Of a stretch of 64,000 nucleotides of DNA, positions 57,337-64,000 are shown in pieces. The stretch lies in assembly GCF_009389715.1 (NCBI RefSeq), contig NC_052401.1, positions 663,843-727,842 of the forward strand, read 5' to 3'. Position 1 is the stretch's first letter. Each line of letters begins with the position of its first letter. Below the pieces are notes generated by a model that was not told where the DNA came from, ran no database searches, and saw nothing but the letters and a program-made list of their open reading frames with translations. The stretch is from Phoenix dactylifera (lineage: Eukaryota > Streptophyta > Magnoliopsida > Arecales > Arecaceae). Both the position numbers and the translations under genes were made by a program.

Positions 57337-57720
57337 CTAGTCATTGAAGATGCGAAGTTCTTCGGAGGCTACGGTGGCAACAGATGAATATTTGTTAAGA
57401 AAAACTATGAAATTTCGTTCTTTCCAACACACCCACACAATAGCCGCGAGAAGCATAAGAACAACCAGTTGAACCTTTTTTCCAAAATTCCTTTGAATCC
57501 AGTCGAGACAAAGGTAACTAAAAGAGGATTGGGGATGTGGCACTCTGAGAGCCAAGCATAACGCCTTCCAAATAGATGGGAAGAAGTAGCAAGAAAAAAC
57601 ATAGTCCACCATCTCTAAAGTCTGGTTGCACAATACACATTCGCCAAGGTTCTTGCCAAGTTTCTTTCCAATCACCTCTCTAGTATTTATATTTTTTCTC
57701 CAGCACAACCAAAAAATATA
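57337..57720 (-). mobile_element. LINE zf-RVT remnant
   Basis: An open stretch of 123 codons with NTREVIGKKLG, CVLCNQTLEMVDYVFSC and IWKALC, matching the zf-RVT pattern CX2C...H/F...C of LINE ORF2. It lies upstream (minus sense) of the thumb fragment at 56,600, the reverse of the normal order, so it is probably an independent insertion. Confidence 0.65.
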
Positions 57721-57742
57721 TATTTAATCTAAGAGGGATATA

Positions 57743-58157
57743 TAGAAAGACTCCAAAGAGAAGATGCAAACTTCCATTAGTATTAACGAATGGATATAGA
57801 GAAGCTGTGGAAAATTTGTCATTGATGTTTGATTTTCAAATGATTTGATCCTCCTTTTGGATCAAAGTGGCCATGGCAAGAAGTCTTGACAGTTGAGTCA
57901 AGTGCGATTGAACCAGCGAAGGGGCAGAAGAAGATAACTTGGTGTTAATCTTAAGACCGATAGAAAGACTCCAAAGAGAAGATGCAGACTTGCATTTAAT
58001 GCCGCTAGTATTAACGAATGGGTATAGAGAAGCTGTGGAAAATTTGTCATTGCTGCCTGATTTTCAAATGATTTGATCCTCCGGGCCATGGCAAGAAGAC
58101 TTAACAGTTGAGTGGTCAATTGTGATTGAACGACGAAGGGGCAGAAAAAGATAACTT
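57743..58157. repeat. Tandem duplication, ~200 bp units 218 bp apart
   Basis: 57,743-57,942 and 57,961-58,157 share AGAAAGACTCCAAAGAGAAG, AGAGAAGCTGTGGAAAATTT and GATTTTCAAATGATTTGATC in order, with small indels. Confidence 0.85.
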
Positions 58158-58565
58158 GATTTAATTGACCACCATGCCATTTTTTTTTTCCGACTCCTTA
58201 AGCATAAGTCAGGGAAGGTAGTCTGAAGGGGGCATCACAAATTCAGATATTTTTCCATTTCAATAAGGAACTTTGACCATTACCGATTCTGAACCCAACC
58301 TGTTTTCCAAAACAAGGAGAGCACAAACTACATCTCTCTGCTATCATCACCTCCCTTCACTCGCTCAAAATCTAAATATTACCCAACATGTTCGAACCAA
58401 AGAAAGCAAGGGCCCACCCTTTGACTGGTTGACCCTTCTGCTGCACCCTAAGGAAACATTTAATTTTATGCTAAAAAGACTAACAAAACCAATCCCAAAC
58501 TCATGCATGTGTACCGATAAAAAAAAAAATCATCATGCATGTACCTTGATTTTTATTTATTCATT
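58158..58565. other. Intergenic
   Basis: No gene recognised; the 109-codon open stretch at 58,273-58,602 has no domain or start context. Confidence 0.4.
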
Positions 58566-59065
58566 TATTTTTACATCGACGACTCCTACACAACAGGCAT
58601 AAGTGTACCCATAAGGTCACATAAAAGTAAAAAATGCAAAGTAGACGGGATAGGGTCATGATGATACCTTCGGAATGATGGGTCACATACCAAATTCGAA
58701 GCACAGTTGGCCTCTCTGTATACAAGAGTAGTCTGAAATACAATACATTCACTCGAAAGTTGGCGAGTATCATGGATACATCATCCTATCAGACTGCTCA
58801 AAGCTCAAGATTCCCTCGATGACAGCATTTTTCTCAAAAATGATGTAATCCGCATACATCATCCGTTTTGCATAGAAAATATTTTTTCAAGCAGCTCTGA
58901 TCTCGACTCTGATAGCAGTCTAATCAAAAATACGTCCATCCTAGCTGCTATTAGTCTGGCCAACTGATCTCTGAGGATAAATCTGTCGTTGCTATATCCA
59001 TCCGCCACCACACTGCCTTGAAGTTTATCTCGAGAAAGTCGAAGGGTGGGGGCTCCCCTTTGCAA
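58566..59065 (-). mobile_element. LINE RNase H remnant just upstream of the ABCG gene
   Basis: The minus-strand translation shows PPFDFLEINFKAVWWRMD, then RFILRDQLARLIAARMD and CAD/EGIL-type RNase H remnants, with several stops. Its 5' side ends about 200 bp before the ABCG TATA box, so it forms the distal promoter flank of that gene. Confidence 0.65.
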
Positions 59066-59100
59066 AAGAGAGGATTCGGCCACAAAGCGGCGCGACGGGA

Positions 59101-59127
59101 GGGAGAGAGAGAGAGAGAGAGAGGTAG
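59101..59127. repeat. (GA)n microsatellite upstream of ABCG gene
   Basis: GAGAGAGAGAGAGAGAGAG with flanking GGGA; about 140 bp upstream of the TATA box. Confidence 0.8.
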
Positions 59128-59265
59128 AATGGAACCTAGCCGTTCGAGTTGGACACGCTTGTTTATTTCTTTCGTACCTTCCTGGAATTTCCCATCAAAT
59201 GAGTGAAGGTGGCCAGCTGTTCTCCAAGATTCCCTCCGCAGCCTGCCACATACCCCAAGCACTCT

Positions 59266-59275
59266 TTTATATACC
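59266..59275 (+). promoter_or_regulatory. TATA box of the ABCG gene
   Basis: TTTATATACC, 137 bp upstream of the start codon; no upstream ATG lies between the likely transcription start and the ATG at 59,403. Confidence 0.65.
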
Positions 59276-59402
59276 ACTCCCTCTCCCTCGGCCCTTCCTC
59301 CCTATATTGGTCCTCTCTCTCGCTACAAAAGTCGCTGCTAGTTATTACAATCCTTCGTGGCTTTACGTTCTCCAAGCTCTCCAAAGCAACACTCAGTGCA
59401 AA

Positions 59403-62400
59403 ATGCCTCCCACTGGCAAAGAATGTGATCAGAATGGAGTCGCCAACCGATGTATGGATTCTTTCATCTCCACCTCCTGCTATCCCCTCACTCTCCAGGT
59501 ACTACTCACATTCATAGCAATTAGCTATCATACACTCATTCTTTATCTTCATGTTGATAAGGGTGCGTTATATTCGCTTGTGTAGTTCATGGATATTACG
59601 TATCGCATCAAACTGGACCCAAAGGTGGCCGCCACAGGGAGCGGAATCAAGCGTATATTCCATGCCGGCGGCGCGGCGAATTCCCCGGCGGCGGTCCCCG
59701 AAGAACGAACCATCCTGAATGGTGTCAGCGGGATTGTCTCGCCCGGCGAGTTCCTCGCGGTCCTCGGCCCGTCGGGGAGCGGCAAGTCGACTCTACTAAG
59801 TGTAATCGCCGGCCGGCTCCAGGGGGAGCACTCCGGCGCCGTGCTGGCCAACGGCTGTCGGCTTACCAAACCGGTTCTCCGCCGAACCGGGTACGTGGCC
59901 CAGGACGACGTGCTCTATCCTCACCTAACCGTAAGGGAGACCTTGGTTTTCTCCGCGATGCTCCGGCTGCCTCGGACCGTGGCGGCGGCGGAGAAGGTGG
60001 CGGCGGCGGACGCGGTGGTGGCGGAGCTGGGGCTGGAGAAATGCGCCGACACGGCGGTGGGGAACGCCTTCGTGAGGGGGATTTCCGGCGGCGAGCGGAA
60101 GCGGGTCAGCATCGGCCACGAGATGCTGGTGAACCCGAGTCTCCTGGTTCTCGACGAGCCGACGTCCGGTCTGGACTCCACGGCGGCCTACCGCCTTGTG
60201 GCCACCCTGACCGGGATCGCCCGGAAGGGCCGGTCCATCGTAACCTCGATCCACCAGCCCTCGAGCCGGGTCTACCAGATGTTCGACTCGGTTCTTTTGC
60301 TCTCCGAGGGGAATTGCTTGTATTTTGGGCGAGGGAGGGAGGCCATGGATTATTTCGGTTCGGTCGGGTTCGCTCCCCGGTTCCACGTGAACCCGGCCGA
60401 CTTCATGCTCGACCTTGCAAACGGTAAGCGCAAGTGGAGCTTCCAGAATTTCTAACAAAATATACTGTTGGTTTGAATAGATTAGAATAAACAGAAAGGA
60501 AATCTGATTCAAAGTTTACAAAAAATGTTTTTTCTTGCATGATTGGAGGACGTGATCCAAGAGAAGTCTTATCATTCTCTTTCTACTTATATTCCCTCCA
60601 TTCTTTGAAAGGATAATATTCATATCCTCTACTAAAATATCAGTCCATCACATAAGAGTTATACATATATATTTAACAAGAAAAGGGATAAAAGTATTTT
60701 ATCAAAGTATTGAACTAGCAAATTCATTAAATGAGTGCATCTGTTGCTTTCTATTTAAGCACAAATTTTCTACAGTGCATGCTACAGCACAATCTTATAT
60801 ATCATACATGGTACATCATTGTTGATAACTATCTATTTTTGTTGATGATCCTTGAGCAAGGTGTAATATTCTATGATACATAAATATATTGAAGAGTCAA
60901 AATGAACTTATAAAGAAGGTGCGGAAAGCAGAGGCCGTGGAATTCTTGTCTAGTGTGACGTATCCTTCCACTTAATACTCATACAGTCTTTATGCTTTTA
61001 TAAATATCGAACTGTTTATGTTATCATTCCCTCTTTCAATTTGAGATGCCGTCACTAGCGTAATAAATATCGGTTTCTGTGGTTCCTCCTCCTCCTGGTA
61101 CCCCGTTCCTCCTGCCACCTTTTTCGGTGGAGAAAGGTGGTGTCTGTATCTATCTAAAAGTGATTGGGCTCATAAATTTCCATGTTAGGTATGCTTAGGA
61201 TCTGGCTGTCCATGATTACCCACCAGACACGTGGCACCGTTAGTGGGAAGGAAAAATGTTCCTTCTCACAGAGTGGCACGTGTCTGGTGACCCTTCGGTG
61301 GATGGAGCTGGAAAGTTCCACTTTTCTCCTTTTGCAGGCCTTTTCTCACAGGGACCATGTTCCCCTGGAGATTATATATGTAATCTATTCCCCTGTTACT
61401 GTTAGCCCCCTGTGTTCCCCTTTTAATCCATGCAGCTATACATATTCCGCGATATCCTGCATAGCCACAAGGAGCAGTATTCGAACTATACCTCACCTAG
61501 TGGTCACAGGACCTAGGTTCTCCTCTCTGTTTTCGTTATAAATACTCATTCCCTGACTCTCCTTCCATCAAAACAAAAAGAAAAAGGAAAATCTATTCCT
61601 AAAGGTGGATCGACAACATTGCCCTGTTGGAATTCCACATATTTTTTTCCCACCATTGCTCATTTGATGTTCTTTGGTTTGTCTGAAAAGTCAAAAAAGA
61701 AATGCTTCTTAATCAACTTGAAGCACTGAGAATAGGGATAGAGCTTAACATGGTCAAACTAGTCTGTTACTTTACTGCTCCTGGTAGGCACTCTTAGTTT
61801 GGATAAAAGAGAAGATGGCGACGTAGGATCCATGAAGCTAAGATTTAAGTACTTGCTAATGTAAGAGTTTAGTGCTGAGTGGATGTATTAATTTAATTGC
61901 AGGGGTTGCTCAGATAGACTATCAAGTTGACGCGGATAAGTCCAACGTAAAGCAATCTCTTATCACCTCCTACAACAGAGTGTTAGCCCCAAAGGTGAAA
62001 GCCTGCATTAGTGCTGCCGAAGCTGGAGATGTTGCAGAAACTGGTAACCACCACTCTCCTTAAAGAAACGAGATACAACTTTTGTAGAATTCACCTGCTA
62101 GCTGATTGCAAAGCATGTTAAAAGAAAGCACAATTAATACACAGGAGTGCTAATAGCTTATTCTAGTTCATGTTATAGTCTCAAGTCCTATATATTATAC
62201 ATCATGTACGTTAGTCTGCAAGTAAAGCCAATGTGCTAACCTTCCATGACAAACAAGGGGACCTGTAATATTCCATATGAGAAAGGTGAAAAGAAGGAAG
62301 AGAATGAATGCCATCCAGCAAAAACAGAGGAAAACAGAATCAAATGCATCGATATGTATTAGAGAGTAGACACGGAACTAATAGCATCTAGAGAATGAAG

Positions 62401-63366
62401 ACCAGAAATTTAGCCTTGATAAGCCACATTACAGAGTACCATACGCAACAAACAAGTAGGTCAACGAGATTCTAAAACCAGTCTCTTTGAACTCTTGTTA
62501 TTTAATCAGGTAGCGAAAGATCCACCATGAGGGAGCAGAGGAATTGCAGGAACATCAGCTGGTTCAGCCAGTTCGGCATCCTCCTGCGCCGAAGCCTCAA
62601 GGAAAGGAGGCACGAGACCTTCAACTCCCTGAGAGTCTTCCAAGTCATGGCTGCAGCCGTCCTCGCAGGGTCCATGTGGTGGCACTCCAACATTCATGAT
62701 GTTCGGGACCGGCTGGGCCTCCTTTTCTTCATCTCGATTTTCTGGGGCGTCTTTGCATCCTTCAATGCGGTCTTCACGTTCCCGCAGGAGCGCGCGATCT
62801 TCATCAAGGAGAGGTCCGCAGGCATGTACGCCGTGTCCTCCTATTTCATGGCTCGAATGGCCGGCGACCTCCCTATGGAGCTTATTCTCCCCACCGTCTT
62901 TGTTCTGGTATTGTATTGGATGGCCGGGCTCAGGGAGGAGCCAGAAGCGTTCATGATGACACTGGCTGTGCTGCTTGGCTATGTTCTGGTGGCGCAAGGT
63001 CTTGGCCTTGCCCTCGGCGCGGCCATCGTGGATGCGAAGAAGGCTTCCACGGCGGTCACAGTAGTCATGCTGTCATTCCTCCTCACTGGGGGATTTTATG
63101 TTCAGAATGTGCCGAGCTGCATCGCCTGGATGAAATATACCTCCTTCACCTTCTACTGCTACAGGCTGCTCATCGACGTGCAATATCGAGGAAGCGAATT
63201 GGCTACTATTCTAAGTTTGTCTCACCAAGGGAACAGAAGGGAGACAGCAGTGGAAGAGAATTTGGGGGGGAAAGCCGGTTCGGCGGCGTGCATTGTGGCA
63301 TTGGTCGCCATGTTTGTAGGATACAGGCTTTTGGCGTATCTTGCTCTCAGACGCATCAAAACATGA
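59403..63366 (+). CDS. ABCG25: Half-size ABCG (WBC) transporter, ABCG25-like, four exons (643 aa)
   Basis: Exons 59,403-59,498, 59,586-60,423, 61,903-62,043 and 62,510-63,366. All three introns are GT-AG and the joined frame is 1,932 nt, ending in TGA. The nucleotide-binding domain lies in exon 2: Walker [10 protein letters not shown] (residues ~93-101), Q-loop VAQDD, signature ISGGERKR (~198), Walker [13 protein letters not shown] (~218-229), H-loop IHQPS. Exon 4 carries the ABC2 membrane domain ([66 protein letters not shown]) and the [20 protein letters not shown] end. N-terminal NBD before TMD is the reverse-half ABCG layout; it works as a dimer in the plasma membrane. The CYPLTL start and C-terminal end most resemble Arabidopsis ABCG25, an abscisic acid exporter; ABCG14/21-type is the alternative. 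GC-rich codon use is typical of monocots. Confidence 0.93.
61220..61290. promoter_or_regulatory. Inverted ABRE/G-box pair inside ABCG intron 2
   Basis: ACACGTGGC at 61,227-61,235 and GGCACGTGTC at 61,275-61,284 lie within an imperfect 18-bp inverted repeat (61,220-61,237 and 61,273-61,290) with a 35-bp spacer. ACGTGGC is the core bound by ABF/AREB-type bZIP factors. Function is inferred only. Confidence 0.5.
61536..61545 (+). promoter_or_regulatory. TATA-like box inside ABCG intron 2
   Basis: TTATAAATAC followed by a C/T-rich stretch and CATCAAAACAAAAAG, resembling a plant core promoter and leader; could start a shorter transcript containing exons 3 and 4. Confidence 0.35.
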
Positions 63367-64000
63367 ACACAGTTGCAGGGTTGACATGGTTTAATTCTGC
63401 CGTATGGCATGTGGGTATTGAACGTACCAAGATGACTACAGGAACAAGCAAGCGTGCATTAATTTGTTGTCAAAACATCATGTTTAGGATCCTAACACCG
63501 AGATTAATAACTACTGCTCTGTAAAAATAGGAATGCGGAGTGCAGTGGTAAGCTACCGTAAGGAAGCAAAAAGGGTTGCTTCCATTGTGTGTCATATATA
63601 ACAGTTATCTGCTAAATCTGTTCACCTGCTAAGGTTGCAAATCGAAATCAATATTTCTTCATCCGCCATTTTTGTTTCTTCAATAACAATAGTTGTATAA
63701 ATCTTCAGATTTTGTTCATCTTTGTTAAGGCCACTTGTGATGAGCCAGATTTTTTTCAAAATAATTTCAGAATCAGTTGACATAGTATGGGTTGTTTAAA
63801 CTTGTTTTTGTTTTTGAAAGCCGCATTAGCATGTGGTAAATTGAGCCATATTTATGGGTCTCAATACTTGAACAGTTTAACCTGTTTAACTTGTTTTAAC
63901 CTGATATAGTTTGGATTATATTACTTATTTAATAAAATGAACAGGTTCGAGTTTAGATTTTTGACTTATTTAGTTATAACTAATTCTAAATTTTTGACAC
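63367..64000 (+). other. ABCG 3' flank
   Basis: Presumed 3' UTR and downstream sequence. An AATAAA occurs only at 63,931-63,936; nearer variants were not convincing. No further gene begins before the window ends. Confidence 0.5.

Larger units (their letters stand above)
60424..61902 (+). other. ABCG intron 2 (1.48 kb)
   Basis: Phase-1 intron starting GTAAGC and ending TTTAATTGCAG. The first ~650 bp are plain AT-rich. From about 61,060 the composition changes and contains an inverted pair of ACGTG cores (61,220-61,290) and a TATAAATA box (61,537-61,544), possibly from an inserted element with its own promoter. Confidence 0.85.

Noticed and set aside
60041-60427. Open frames overlapping ABCG exon 2 in other frames
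   Set aside because: Shadow frames in a GC-rich exon; the ABC motifs are in the called frame.
59403-63366. Linking the ABCG gene and dirigent genes into one biosynthetic cluster
   Set aside because: They are about 19 kb apart with only transposon debris between, and ABCG25-type transporters are known for hormone export rather than lignan export; no sequence evidence for co-regulation.

Overview
The window is plant nuclear DNA, most likely from a monocot. GC-rich, GT-AG-spliced coding exons sit in AT-rich spacer full of L1-type LINEs, Copia and hAT/CACTA/MITE elements. A palm-like or other non-grass monocot fits, but the sequence does not settle the genus. No prokaryotic, viral or organellar block was recognised.

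Layout. Positions 1 to about 41,600 are a tandem segmental duplication of a ~12.5-13 kb unit. Unit 1 is 1-12,994, unit 2 is 12,995-39,371, and a partial unit 3 starts at 39,372. Each full unit carries a plus-strand dirigent gene (DIR-A) near its left end and a minus-strand dirigent gene (DIR-B) about 7.4 kb further on, so the pair is convergent. DIR-A is a pseudogene in units 1 and 2 (same stop codon and same 1-bp deletion) and intact in unit 3. DIR-B is intact in units 1 and 2 and was not found in unit 3. Unit 2 is longer because of two insertions whose empty sites are preserved in unit 1: an almost full-length L1 LINE (21,195-27,499, minus, 18-bp target duplication) and a complete Copia LTR retrotransposon (28,519-35,897, minus, two 469-bp LTRs, 5-bp target duplication). 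Unit 1 alone has a 472-bp MITE (1,059-1,530) whose empty site is preserved in units 2 and 3.

From 41,600 to 59,000 no convincing host gene was found. The stretch holds LINE 3'-end remnants with RNase H or zf-RVT signatures, a 445-bp CACTA element (44,124-44,568), a 961-bp non-autonomous hAT element (51,436-52,396), a probable 199-bp hAT-like MITE (45,109-45,307), microsatellites and short tandem duplications. At 59,403-63,366 (plus) lies an intact four-exon gene for a 643-residue half-size ABCG transporter that most resembles the ABCG25 type, known in Arabidopsis as an abscisic acid exporter. Its second intron contains an inverted pair of ACGTG (ABRE/G-box) cores and a TATA-like box.

How the genes work together. 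Dirigent proteins act in the apoplast and steer phenoxy-radical coupling to lignans or lignin-like products. The ABCG protein is a plasma-membrane exporter. The sequence gives no evidence that they share a pathway. The main story is evolutionary: a recent tandem duplication, repeated transposon hits datable against the duplicated copy, pseudogenised DIR-A copies that stay almost identical, and a DIR-B pair whose coding sequence has a sharply bounded block of high divergence, which suggests gene conversion from another dirigent paralogue.
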